25,844 nt of DNA. It comes from Opitutales bacterium (lineage in GTDB: Bacteria; Verrucomicrobiota; Verrucomicrobiia; Opitutales; UBA9783). The stretch covers positions 1 through 25,844 of the forward strand of contig JAFVCI010000071.1 of assembly GCA_017479315.1 (NCBI GenBank). The letters are read 5' to 3'. Position 1 is the stretch's first letter, and each line of letters begins with the position of its first letter. Below the pieces are notes generated by a model. That model was given only the letters and a program-made list of their open reading frames with translations, was not told the DNA's origin and did not search any database. This document shows positions 1 to 8,141 of this stretch, piece after piece. The position numbers and the translations under genes are program-made.

Positions 1-779
1 CCGGTACAAACCGTCTTGCGGGTTTCACCCAACCCAACGATCTCGACTTCATCGTTCACCTTGATGACACCGCGCTCGATACGACCCGTTACCACAGTAC
101 CTCGCCCCGTAATACTGAAAACATCTTCAATGGACATTAAGAAGGGCTTATCCAAATCATGCTTCGGCTCCGGAATATCCTTATCCAGTGCCTCCAACAG
201 CTTCGAAACAGACTCTACCCATTCCGGCTTCCCTTCCAAAGCCCCCAAGGCCGAACCGCGGATAACGGTAATATCATCGCCGGGATATTCGTACTTCTTC
301 AACAGATCGCGAACTTCCACCTCGACCAAATCCAACATCTCGGCATCGTCGACCAAATCGACTTTATTAAGGAACACAACGATATTGGGAACACCGACCT
401 GGCGCGCCAACAGAATGTGCTCGCGCGTTTGCGGCATCGGACCGTCGTAGGCACTAACCACCAAGATCGCGCCGTCCATCTGCGCGGCACCGGTAATCAT
501 GTTTTTAACAAAATCCGCGTGTCCCGGGCAATCCACGTGCGCATAGTGACGGTTCGGCGTCTCGTATTCGACGTGCGAAACCGCAATCGTCACAATCTTC
601 GACGCATCGCGCACCGTACCGCCTTTCGCAATTTCCGCGTAAGACTTCACCTGCGCCAAACCTTTATCGGCCTGCACCTTCAGGAGCGCCGTCGTCAACG
701 TTGTTTTACCGTGGTCCACGTGACCAATCGTTCCCACGTTCACGTGGGGCTTCGTTCGAGTGAATGTTTCCTTCGCCAT
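1..779 (-). CDS. tuf: Elongation factor Tu, 3' end outside window
   Basis: GTPase that delivers aminoacyl-tRNA to the ribosome. About 259 N-terminal codons are present; the gene runs off the left edge, so domain 3 and part of domain 2 are missing. Visible motifs are the P-loop GHVDHGKT (residues 19-26), DCPGH (83-87), NKVD (138-141) and GSAL (about 180). The start of the second domain (TGRGTVVTGRIERG) is also present. The start is the ATG of MAKETFTRTKPHVNVGTIGH, the usual EF-Tu N-terminus. The gene lies 35 bp downstream of tRNA-Thr(GGT), a classical tRNA-tuf arrangement, and probably shares its promoter. Odd point: where most EF-Tu proteins have RGITI in switch I, this one reads KIVTI (61-65), inside a loop (40-68) that looks unlike the usual sequence. 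Identity is certain; only the loop is unusual. Confidence 0.97.
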   Translation of the reverse strand, partial: MAKETFTRTKPHVNVGTIGHVDHGKTTLTTALLKVQADKGLAQVKSYAEIAKGGTVRDASKIVTIAVSHVEYETPNRHYAHVDCPGHADFVKNMITGAAQMDGAILVVSAYDGPMPQTREHILLARQVGVPNIVVFLNKVDLVDDAEMLDLVEVEVRDLLKKYEYPGDDITVIRGSALGALEGKPEWVESVSKLLEALDKDIPEPKHDLDKPFLMSIEDVFSITGRGTVVTGRIERGVIKVNDEVEIVGLGETRKTVCT

Positions 780-814
780 ATCAAATTAAAGTTCCCGACA
801 CACGCTTTCAACCA

Positions 815-890
815 TGGAGCCCTCGAGCGGACTCGAACCGCCGACCTCGTCCTTACCAAGGACGCGCTCTGCCGACTGAGCTACAAGGGC
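815..890 (-). tRNA. tRNA-Thr(GGT)
   Basis: A 76-nt cloverleaf can be folded by eye. The acceptor stem GCCCTTG pairs with CGAGGGC (one G-U), with discriminator T and an encoded CCA. The D-loop contains AGCTCAGTCGGCAGAGC, the T-loop is GGTTCGAGTCC, and the anticodon stem CGTCC/GGACG encloses the loop TTGGTAA, giving anticodon GGT. It lies directly upstream of tuf. Confidence 0.96.
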
Positions 891-933
891 ACGTTCCGCC
901 GCTTTCGGCTTTCACAAAAGCTATGCCTCTTCA

Positions 934-961
934 CTGTTAAGTCATTTAGAAGGACCGTCAA
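934..961 (-). promoter_or_regulatory. Candidate sigma70 promoter for tRNA-Thr/tuf
   Basis: On the minus strand TTGACG (956-961) is followed after 16 bp by TAACAG (934-939), about 45 bp upstream of the tRNA 5' end. The -35 is good and the -10 is weak (3 of 6), so the placement of the -10 is uncertain. No other candidate is evident between the tRNA and the divergent gene. Confidence 0.45.
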
Positions 962-1149
962 GCGTTTTTTTGAAAAAATAACCCCGGTCTTTCATAAAAA
1001 TTTCACCGCCGTACCAACAATCTTCAACATTCCCAACGTAACGATCCTTTGCCTATAACGAAGGAACAAACAACTTTCCTTAATGTTGCACCCGACAAAC
1101 CGTATTTTCGGAAAAATTTTCCATAAAATACGAAATAATTCCTATTCGA

Positions 1150-1177
1150 TTGACACCCTCGGTACATTCTGTATGAT
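1150..1177 (+). promoter_or_regulatory. Strong sigma70-like promoter of the secreted-protein gene
   Basis: TTGACA (1150-1155) and TATGAT (1172-1177) are separated by 16 bp. The expected transcription start is near 1184, leaving only about 14 nt of leader that contains the AAGGA ribosome-binding site (1186-1190). The spacing favours the TTG at 1198 as the start codon. Confidence 0.7.
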
Positions 1178-1197
1178 GGGCGCGTAAGGAAGTGAGA

Positions 1198-1896
1198 TTG
1201 AGAATTTTCCTACTTTTCTCGATGTTGTTGCCGTTTATTGAACCTTGTTCGGCAACGCGCCCGCTTTGGGAAATCGTATGTAACGACCTTTGTCGCAACG
1301 TCGCGTTTCCCGCTCCGTCGGAACAGCTGTTGCAGGAAATTCGAGCTTATTCCGACGATTACGAAGCAAAAATTCTCGATAACCTTCAACGGCTTTCCGT
1401 CGCTTCAATGCGGGATTTGCTCGCTTTTTTACAAAAAGATGCGCTGTCGCTTGATGGAATGCGGGCTAAAATTGCCACCGACAGTTATCGGGACTTCAAA
1501 AAAACGAAGCATTTGGCAAATAGTTTTTGTTTTTATTATCTTTCACGGTGGAACTTTAGTGAAATACGAAGCGAACTCATGACACCGACAGACACATCGG
1601 AACCAAAGTTTCGGCATCTTTCCGAAACAACTTTAATAGTTTTTCGCGAAGCCGAACTCTTGTTCCAAAGATATATACGGGCTTTCGCAGAGATTTTTAA
1701 CATAAACGATGAAACCCGGGAAATTTTACGCACTGCCATCCGTTCCTGGTATGATCTTAACAAATCCGACATACTTACCAACGAACTTTATAAAGATCCG
1801 TGGTATCTTGCCGCGCAGGCATCCGACGGTTCCTGGTCAACCGTTCTTTATTCGGTCATGGAGCCGAACCAAACGCAATTCAGCCCAAAGGAATGA
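1198..1896 (+). CDS. Predicted secreted protein of unknown function
   Basis: I do not recognise this family. The product is about 232 residues. It opens with a signal peptide: a basic start, a hydrophobic stretch IFLLFSMLLPFI, and a likely signal peptidase I site after PCSA. The mature part is helical-looking and rich in charged residues, with several aromatic positions in its C-terminal third (for example DPWYLAAQ). I chose TTG at 1198 because AAGGA lies 7 nt upstream; an in-frame GTG at 1192 has only 1 nt of spacing. A strong promoter lies just upstream. The stop overlaps the next ORF as ATGA. The last codons before the stop form a possible -1 slippery heptamer (CCCAAAG), so the two ORFs may encode one protein. 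The alternative is a plain two-gene operon or a recently frameshifted gene. Confidence 0.6.
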   Translation: MRIFLLFSMLLPFIEPCSATRPLWEIVCNDLCRNVAFPAPSEQLLQEIRAYSDDYEAKILDNLQRLSVASMRDLLAFLQKDALSLDGMRAKIATDSYRDFKKTKHLANSFCFYYLSRWNFSEIRSELMTPTDTSEPKFRHLSETTLIVFREAELLFQRYIRAFAEIFNINDETREILRTAIRSWYDLNKSDILTNELYKDPWYLAAQASDGSWSTVLYSVMEPNQTQFSPKE

Positions 1897-2126
1897 AAAA
1901 TTTTATCGATTCCGTTACAACAGACTTTAACAAATGCATTGATGGCTCAACGGTGAATGATGTGGATTTGAAAAAAAACATCAAACAACAATTTCGTGAT
2001 AATTGCATCGAATATCTCCTGCGCGGCGTTTACGTTCGTTACAACACTCCGTCTGCCGAAAGAGATAATCTGGTACATACAATTTTTGAACATGCCCTCA
2101 AAACGTCCGACAGATCCGAACCGTGA
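1893..2126 (+). CDS. Small protein overlapping the secreted-protein gene (possible frameshift extension)
   Basis: A 77-codon ORF starting with ATG at 1893, whose start overlaps the upstream stop as ATGA. The only ribosome-binding sequence (AAAGGA) touches the start codon, which is too close for independent initiation. This makes translational coupling or a -1 frameshift more likely. The product (MKNFIDSVTTDFNKCIDG at its start) is polar and helical-looking, with two cysteines and no signal peptide. That would be odd for a separate partner of a secreted protein but natural for a C-terminal extension of it. I see no known domain. The reading frame stays open upstream of the ATG to about 1800, which also allows a fusion read-through. 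A spurious ORF cannot be excluded. Confidence 0.4.
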   Translation: MKNFIDSVTTDFNKCIDGSTVNDVDLKKNIKQQFRDNCIEYLLRGVYVRYNTPSAERDNLVHTIFEHALKTSDRSEP

Positions 2127-2196
2127 CCGTTGAAATAAAACATACGCTCGGCATTTTTATCGAAATGTAGGCACAAAATCTGCTTCACATACAGGC

Positions 2197-2532
2197 ATGG
2201 ATACCGCTTCCGTTATCATTACCGGCGTTCATTTTGAACTGACCGAAGCCATTAAATCGGTCGTGCACGAGAAAATGAACAAACTTTTCCGTCACGAACC
2301 CGACATTATCCGCATTCGCGTGGAACTCACGAAGGATGTCGACAAGAAGGACAAAAATGCCTTTGAAGCCAAGGGCACCATTGAGCTCCGCGGACCGAAC
2401 TTCATCGTTTCGACGTTTTCGGACAATTTGTACAACGCCATCGACGATTTGGAGGATAAATTGTTGCGGAAACTGCGAAACCGCGCACGTTTGATGAAGA
2501 CCAAGCGCAAAGAAGCGTGCATCGGAGGGTAA
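2197..2532 (+). CDS. hpf: Ribosome hibernation promoting factor (short HPF/RaiA type)
   Basis: A 111-residue S30AE-family protein that binds the 30S decoding region and stores or inactivates ribosomes in slow growth. The sequence shows the family's pattern: an N-terminal strand ending GVHFELTEAI, a helix with VHEKMNKLFRHEPDI, central strands with IRVELTKDV and KGTIELRGPNFIVS, and the second helix NLYNAIDDLEDKLLRKLRN. It ends in a basic tail. Length matches the short HPF form, with no long-HPF dimerisation domain. It starts at ATG 2197 with only a weak AGG upstream. It stands alone on this strand: the neighbours are an unknown secreted protein upstream and a dead TPP enzyme gene downstream, with no rpoN or ptsN partner visible. 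Confidence 0.93.
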   Translation: MDTASVIITGVHFELTEAIKSVVHEKMNKLFRHEPDIIRIRVELTKDVDKKDKNAFEAKGTIELRGPNFIVSTFSDNLYNAIDDLEDKLLRKLRNRARLMKTKRKEACIGG

Positions 2533-2701
2533 CACGGACACTTCAACACACCGCCGGGAGTCCGATCGGTACCCAAACTTTTAAACCGCTTCAAATATAC
2601 GGAATTTCCCGGTACGTATTGGATTTTCGGACAAATTCTTTGAAATCTTTTCCTTAAAAAGGGAAAAAATTTCTTAAAACTTACGTCAACAAGACACTGC
2701 C

Positions 2702-4352
2702 GTGACGGTTTCGAACTATATCGCAAAGTTTTTGATCCGAAAAAACGTAAAGCATCTTTTCGGGTATCAGGGACGCGCCGTCTTGCAAATCATCGATTCC
2801 GTCGTCGGCACAAAGGAAATCACCTACGTACAAAACTTTCATGAACAGGCATCCGCACTTTGCGCCTGCGCTTACGCAGCCACCCGAAACGACATAGGTG
2901 CCGCGATCGCAACTTCGGGTCCTGGTGCCGTCAATTGAATGGGCGGAATTGCCAATGCCTACTGCGATTCTCTTCCCGTACTGTTCATTACGGGACAGGA
3001 TTACCTGGAACGCGTTACGCACAACAGAAATGCGCGCATCAACGGCTTTCAGGATTTGAATATCGTCCGCATGGTGCGCCCCGTCACCAAATATGCCACG
3101 CTGATCGGCAATCCCAAATCCGTACGGTACGAACCGGGAAAAGCGTATCACATCGCAACATCGGGTCGAAAAGATCCCGTTTTGCCGGATATTCCGATCG
3201 ATATCCAGTCCATGGAAATATCCGAAGAGCATTTGGACGGATTTATCCCGCGGGAAACGGCGGAGGATGCGTTTTGTGCCGCGGCGCTGCATCCTCGAAA
3301 TAAAAAATGCCCGAAAGCCTATTCTGCTGGCGGGCGGCGGTATCCGTGCCGCCTGCTGTACCGACGTCTTTGAATGTTTTGTAAAGAAAACCGGCATCCC
3401 GGTCGTTACGACCTTAAACGGTATCGATGCCATCGATGAAGCTTACGGTTTTTCAGGATTAAACGGACATCCCTGTTGCAATAGGGCACTCAGGGAAGCC
3501 GATCTGCTTCTTGCGCTCGGTGTGCGTTTCAGACAACGGCAAATCGGAAAATCCATCGAAGGTTATACGAATGCAAAAATTATCCGTGTTGAAATTGACG
3601 ACAGCGAAATCGGGAGAAGTTTTATAAAGGAAGATTTGGTCATCAGGGCGGATTTAAAAGTTTTTTTCGAGCACATCAACACGTACGCCTTCAATACGGA
3701 TTTTTCCGATTGGCACAGGCAATTGACCGATTGGAAAGTAAAGTCTCAAAACGACGTTTGTTCTCCTGTGAATACAACGAATCCCGTCACGTTTGTCCGG
3801 GAAATGCAGCAGTATTATCAAGACGATACGATTGTAACAACGAACGTCGGTGCCAACCAGATGTGGGTCGCACAGGGTTATCAACAAAAAAACCGACAGC
3901 GATTTTTAACCTCTTCTGGCTTGGGCATCATGGGCTTTTCGTTACCCGCCGCCATCGGAGCCTCGTACCTTGCAAAAAACGCCGTCATCGCTTACACGGG
4001 AGACGGCTGTCTGCAAATGAACCTGCAGGAATTAAACACCCTGGCCGTAAGACGGAATAACATCAAGTGCGTCGTGTTCAACAACAACACGCTCGGACTG
4101 GTGCGCTCCATGCAAAACAAACGTTTCGGGGCACGTCATTACGGAACGACACCGACCGCATTCACCTGCCCCGATTTACATAAATTGGCGGACTGCTTCC
4201 GTTTGAAGTACGTCAACATCCGAAACCGCGAAGATTTTCCGAAACTGAAAAACGTATTCGCCGACACCGAACCGTGGATTGTTGAAATACGGGTGGATAC
4301 GGATTCGGAACCTTTCAGTCGCGGCAACGAACCTTCATGGCATGGGGTGTAG
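2702..4352 (+). pseudogene. Acetolactate-synthase-like TPP enzyme, inactivated by a stop and a frameshift
   Basis: Three reading-frame pieces together give one full-length thiamine-pyrophosphate enzyme of the IlvB type, close in look to variants found in surface-polysaccharide loci. The N-terminal part carries the catalytic glutamate context QNFHEQASA and SGPGAVN. It is cut by TGA at 2936-2938, exactly where the family continues GIANAY (here MGGIANAYCDSLPVLFITGQ, directly after the stop). The middle runs to about 3290. There the frame must change by one base to reach EIKNARKPILLAGGG. The C-terminal part keeps the TPP-binding motif, GDGCLQMNLQEL followed by FNNN, and ends at TAG 4350-4352. The first codon is a GTG at 2702 with no clear ribosome-binding site. 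Because the motifs remain well conserved, inactivation looks recent. TGA is not read as tryptophan elsewhere in the window. Confidence 0.88.
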
Positions 4353-4405
4353 TACGGTAGTTTTTTCAGGAAAGCCGACCGCATACACAAAATACGCCGC
4401 AGAAC

Positions 4406-4579
4406 TCCGTAAAAATCATCGGTAAATTTTGTTTTTCCGCCGAACAGCCACCCGCCTCGCAACGTCACGTACGGGTTCCATTCCCGCTCGTAATCAATCT
4501 TTGCTCCGTCCGTCGCTCCCGACGCTACACCCGACAGCATCCCGACGATGCCTGCCGTAAAGAAGAATTTGCTTTTCAT
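4406..4579 (-). pseudogene. 5' relic of an outer-membrane beta-barrel protein gene
   Basis: The first 58 codons look like the start of the outer-membrane protein encoded at 24722-25513. There is a signal peptide (MKSKFFFTAGIVGMLSGVAS, cleavage after SGA), then WNPYVTLRGGWLFGGKTKF. This matches the FNPYASLKGGYAF segment of the intact paralogue, its first beta-strand. After FTDDFYG the reading frame runs into the 3' end of the dead TPP enzyme gene read backwards, so the rest of the barrel is gone. The breakpoint therefore lies somewhere between about 4353 and 4405. A GGTA tract lies 16 bp upstream of the start codon. Translation into a short secreted peptide remains possible, but a folded barrel is not. 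Confidence 0.75.
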
Positions 4580-4595
4580 AGTTTGATGTTTCCAT

Positions 4596-4615
4596 GGTAG
4601 GTAGGTAGGTAGGTA
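4596..4615. repeat. Tetranucleotide tract (GGTA)x5
   Basis: Five perfect GGTA units followed by a run of G (to 4620). On the minus strand the TACC tract lies 16-36 bp upstream of the relic outer-membrane gene's ATG, where length changes could alter promoter or leader spacing. With five units it is short for a contingency locus, and the gene it precedes is truncated. Confidence 0.85.
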
Positions 4616-4851
4616 GGGGGCAAGGATTTTTTTGGAGGGGGAAAAATGTTTTAGAGAAAAAGGCGGAGGAAATTAAAACACAAAAAAACTTCTTTTGACC
4701 GCCTCCGAGAGAATGGCAAAGGTGCCTTTTATGAAAAAAAATGGAAAAATGGCAGGAAATACTTACTTATTTAATCACTCCAATCCTTCAGGTGCTTACT
4801 TAATCAGTTTTTACAAGAGTCGTCCTCCTTCTCTCAACCGTTAATTTTCAT

Positions 4852-6030
4852 TCATTTCATACATCCGCCTTGCAACCGCCTCCCAATACGGTCAAAAAAA
4901 ACCGCGAACGCACCGTTACCGGCGACGTTGCAGGCAGTAATAATCGGGTCAAATAAAATATAAATCGCAGTCACCAGTGCCAGCATATCGGGCGTTAAGC
5001 CCAGATAATTCTGCAAAATCGGCAACATCACCAACACGCCGCCGCCCGGAACCGCCGCAACGGCAAATTTTGCGAGCACAAAGTGAAACGCGAACAGCAA
5101 ATAAACGCCAAAATTCGGGAACGGCAACCCAAACGATTGCAGAACACTCAGGGCAAACATCGGGATAAAAAAACAATCCCCGACCAGGTGCACATTGACC
5201 GTTGAGGGAATGATAATATCAGCATTGGCGGGATTGGAACAATTTTTTTCCGCCGCTTTCAGCGAGAGCGGCATGGCGGCGGCACTGGAAGCACTGCCGA
5301 AAGCCGTTACGACAGCAGGAAAAACATTCCGTACGTACACCGACGCTTTTGACACGGAACCCTTCGCGAACAGAATGTATTGCAACAAAATCCAACTGCA
5401 CGCCGACAAAACAAACGCGAGCAACACCGGCAGGTAGGAACCGCAAACGGACGACAAAATACCGTCGTGTTGCATTTTAAACATCATGCCGACGATAAAC
5501 AGTGGCATCAACGGCAATAAAATTTTAAAAAAAATGCTCGTCACAACCGACGCCGCACACTCGCATGCCATCGCCGCGGTTTTTGAAACGGGTCGCAAAA
5601 GTAATCCCAAAATCAAACCGCATACCAACGCGGCATCATTGGAAAACAACGGCATCAGCGACACGTGAAACGAAGCGTCCAAAACGGCAGTTGAACTCGA
5701 AAGCATTTCCGAATATCGATCGCCCTGCCCCGACAGAACTTTGGAAACACCGTAACTCAGCATGGTATTTAAAAAATTGGAGCAGCAGATGAGCGGAAAA
5801 ATCGTCAACACCACCCGAAAGGCACGATTGCCGAGGCGTGAGATTGATCCGAGCAGCAGTGAAAAAATCACAAACGGCAGGCAAAAAACCAGCCCTTCCT
5901 TAATGCACAAACTGACGGCATACAAGAAAGCCTTTACGGTCGTGGGCACAAAATTTCCGCACAACAACGGCAACAGCAATGCGCCGAAAAAGATCAGAAA
6001 CGAAGCTTGGTTTTTGTACTTACGAAACAT
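4852..6030 (-). CDS. Dicarboxylate/amino acid:cation symporter (DAACS family)
   Basis: A 392-residue inner-membrane secondary transporter of the SLC1/GltP/DctA type, expected to import an acidic amino acid or dicarboxylate with sodium or protons. Many hydrophobic segments are visible. The serine-rich re-entrant loop is present as FGSASSAAAMPLSLKAAE (about residues 244-261). The second half has STVNVHLVGDCFFIP (276-290) in the position of the family's NMDGT region, then AVPGGGVLVMLP, and the late DPIITACNVAGNG segment that corresponds to the substrate-binding helix. The departure from the classical NMDGT sequence means the substrate cannot be assigned. The start is ATG 6030 (MFRKYKNQ). A candidate promoter lies 140-170 bp upstream. 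The gene is monocistronic between the outer-membrane relic and tRNA-Ser. Confidence 0.85.
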   Translation of the reverse strand: MFRKYKNQASFLIFFGALLLPLLCGNFVPTTVKAFLYAVSLCIKEGLVFCLPFVIFSLLLGSISRLGNRAFRVVLTIFPLICCSNFLNTMLSYGVSKVLSGQGDRYSEMLSSSTAVLDASFHVSLMPLFSNDAALVCGLILGLLLRPVSKTAAMACECAASVVTSIFFKILLPLMPLFIVGMMFKMQHDGILSSVCGSYLPVLLAFVLSACSWILLQYILFAKGSVSKASVYVRNVFPAVVTAFGSASSAAAMPLSLKAAEKNCSNPANADIIIPSTVNVHLVGDCFFIPMFALSVLQSFGLPFPNFGVYLLFAFHFVLAKFAVAAVPGGGVLVMLPILQNYLGLTPDMLALVTAIYILFDPIITACNVAGNGAFAVFFDRIGRRLQGGCMK

Positions 6031-6169
6031 AAGGATGGAAAAGGAAGAAAAGAGGCGGAAATAAATTACCGCTCCGCAGTCGACGTCGTAGTCGCTGTGT
6101 CAAAAGAGTACGTCGTCGCATGATGCCACGCTAAACGCATAAAAGCACTCTCAAAACGAAACACAACCC

Positions 6170-6198
6170 ATGCTAAAAAATTTTTTTGTAAGCGTCAA
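6170..6198 (-). promoter_or_regulatory. Candidate sigma70 promoter of the symporter gene
   Basis: On the minus strand TTGACG (6193-6198) and TAGCAT (6170-6175) are spaced by 17 bp. The spacer is an A7T6 tract, which would be strongly curved. The leader would be about 130 nt. I see no riboswitch-like structure in it. Confidence 0.5.
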
Positions 6199-6383
6199 GA
6201 TATGAGACGTATTTTCGAACGACAACCGTACCGCGGCAGATAAAATTCAAACTTCCGTGTAAAAAACCACACGAAACGGAAACGCTCGAAGAATACCCTA
6301 CAAAACTCTCGCTCCGTTGGACACTTCCGCCTTCTTTCCCCCGTTGGCCTTATATTTTCGGCAACCGCCCTTCAAAAAAAATC

Positions 6384-6471
6384 TGGCGGAGAGAGAGGGA
6401 TTCGAACCCCCGGTGGGTTGCCCCACACCTGATTTCGAGTCAGGCACAATCGACCACTCTGTCATCTCTCC
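6384..6471 (-). tRNA. tRNA-Ser(CGA)
   Basis: An 88-nt class II tRNA. The acceptor stem GGAGAGA pairs with TCTCTCC, with discriminator G and encoded CCA. The anticodon stem CCTGA/TCAGG encloses CTCGAAA, giving anticodon CGA. A long variable arm (TGTGGGGCAACCCACC) and the T-loop GGTTCGAATCC are present. The long arm is what identifies serine. Confidence 0.96.
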
Positions 6472-6626
6472 GCACCGACAGCTTCATCGGGTACGATTAT
6501 CGGACATTCGGCAAGTTAAAAACCGTGAATTTTACTTCCAGATAAAAACAGACTACTATTTCCGATTTTCTCCGCATACCAAAACACTTTGCTGTTGCTT
6601 CAATTCCTTATGTTGTTGATATTTGC

Positions 6627-7673
6627 CTATCTCATCGTCGGTGCCCTCTGTACGACCTTCACATCAATACCATCTCCGAAACAAACTTTCATCAGCATCT
6701 TCAATTGTTTGGTTAAAATGCAAGACCTTTACATCGTTTACTGTACCTTTGTTATCCACGGGTACCTCCTATGGATGTATTGAACTTAAAATCCACCGTT
6801 CGTTTTAGAGATTTTCCGATCCCACCACATCATATTGAAACATCTATATCACCCGATGCACCAAAAATGAGTGCACCGTAGCGCCCCATATCGTGTTCAT
6901 ATGTTCCACCAATCATAACACTCGTATTACCTATCGATATTCCGTTCAATCAATGAAGTACAACTTCCGATCACCGTCGAATCATTGTTATAGAATGAGA
7001 TGAAAAAGTAACCCTAAAAAGATGAGTTAACGATAAAATCTGCAATTTTTTCTTTGGTTTTCTGCAAGCAATTTTGCATTTTTCCACTTATGTTTTTCAG
7101 AAATCCTTCCTGATTGATTTTTCACACTCTTCCAGACTCTTCGTCGAGCACCATATGCTGCTCCCACTTAAAAGCTTCTTTCCCTTCTATTGTAATCCTA
7201 AAATTCTATTTTCTGTTAAAGTCCGAAAACAACTGAGTCGGTTTTTTCAGACAATCCGAATTACCGGGAAAATACGCAACGTGTTGCGTGGCTTGCTCTT
7301 CGTGAATCGACCAGGTTGATTCGCGAGAAATGTTTTTAAGTTGTTTTCAACCGTTCCATTACTGACGGAACAAATATCGCTTATAAATTGCTTCGATCCG
7401 GTATTGTCTTCGAAATTTCCGATGGATACGATGTATCGTCGAAAACAGCTGTATCCAATGGCAGACTTTCATCCCGATGGTACAGTTCTTCCATAACCTT
7501 CCTGTACCGTGAAACTTTCACCTCTAGAGAAGATTTGAATTTTTCCTTCTGTTCAAAGGGCTGCAGTTCGGCTTTCAGTTGTCTTCAATCTGTTCGTATT
7601 CGTACAGGATATTTATCCATGTTTCGGTATAAACTGCATCAAGGAATCCTCACACCTATAAAATGTAATAACC
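6627..7673 (-). pseudogene. Decayed downstream part of an unknown gene
   Basis: Read on the minus strand this AT-rich stretch holds a chain of coding remnants in shifting frames that continue the 155-codon ORF above it. Directly after its TAA, three in-frame stops lead into GFLDAVYTETWINILYEYEQ. A frame change gives LKAELQPFEQKEKFKSSLEV and on through YRKVMEELYHRD (7381-7578). Another gives NFEDNTGSKQFISDICSVSN, then NNLKTFLANQPGRF. Further on come ITIEGKEAFKWEQHMVLDEE, KTKEKIADFIVNSS, NTSVMIGGTYEHDMGRYGAL, and finally VDNKGTVNDVKVLHF (6664-6759) and FGDGIDVKVVQRAPTMR, with a TAG at 6627. Peptide-like composition over more than 1 kb on one strand argues for a single decayed gene. I cannot name a family. 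The last piece has a perfect AGGAGG six bases before a GTG, so a short independent ORF there is possible. Confidence 0.55.
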
Positions 7674-8141
7674 TTATTTATGAATTCCTTCGTTGCTTTT
7701 TTTATCAAAATTTTGTAGAGGATCGTCAATTTTCGCGTTCAATTGTTTCGTATGTTCCTCCGCGAAAGATTTCTTAAAAAATCCGACAAATTTCCAAAAT
7801 ATGTTTTTTATCTTCTCAAGCGCAAAAGAACCGATTGCAAAAGTACCGACTCCCTCTTTATTCATACGTTCCTTGAGAAACAAAAGCGTATCCAACGCCT
7901 GACCCATGCTCATCGAACTTTTGGCAAATCGACTGAACGTCGGTTGGTTATTTGAGAGCGTCTTGCGAACGGGTATCGTTTGAGTGGTGTTATTAAGCGC
8001 GGCATTCGTTTTTGTTTTACTCAGCTCCAGCTGCTTTTCTTTCACAAGCGGCGACTCGTTGAGATTTATATTCGACGTGTCGGCGTTACCGGGTTGCGAT
8101 ACGGTTCCGATACTATTGCCAGTGTTAATTTCGTTGAGCAT
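7674..8141 (-). CDS. Unknown protein, surviving N-terminal part of a decayed gene
   Basis: A 155-codon ORF, ATG at 8141, with the purine-rich AAAGGCGGGA about 8 nt upstream. I do not recognise the product. The first 70 residues are polar and low in complexity, rich in N, S, T and Q (for example NTTQTIPVRKTLSNNQPTFS). They are followed by a more ordered segment with QALDTLLFLKERM and a hydrophobic patch, IFWKFVGFFKKSF. There is no signal peptide. Such a disordered N-terminus would suit a secreted effector, but that is only an inference. The stop at 7674 is followed in the same frame by further stops and then more protein-like sequence, so the ORF is probably the 5' part of the pseudogene to its left. 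Composition is more AT-rich than the neighbouring transporter genes. Confidence 0.4.
   Translation of the reverse strand: MLNEINTGNSIGTVSQPGNADTSNINLNESPLVKEKQLELSKTKTNAALNNTTQTIPVRKTLSNNQPTFSRFAKSSMSMGQALDTLLFLKERMNKEGVGTFAIGSFALEKIKNIFWKFVGFFKKSFAEEHTKQLNAKIDDPLQNFDKKSNEGIHK

Noticed and set aside
2169..2184. Sigma54-like -24/-12 element (GGCAC...GCT with 12-bp spacing) upstream of hpf
   Set aside because: The predicted transcription start would leave only about 2 nt before the ATG, and no rpoN or activator gene is visible here. Chance match is likely.
2936..2938. TGA read as tryptophan or selenocysteine in the TPP enzyme
   Set aside because: Other genes in the window end with TGA and use TGG for tryptophan. 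A second lesion (frameshift) follows, and the family has no selenocysteine here.
4762..4807. Imperfect direct repeats around CTTACTTA in the region left of the symporter gene
   Set aside because: Only two short, AT-rich, imperfect units without regular spacing; not a CRISPR array or recognisable element.
6384..6471. tRNA-Ser as an integration site for a mobile island
   Set aside because: No integrase gene and no second copy of the tRNA 3' end found in the window.
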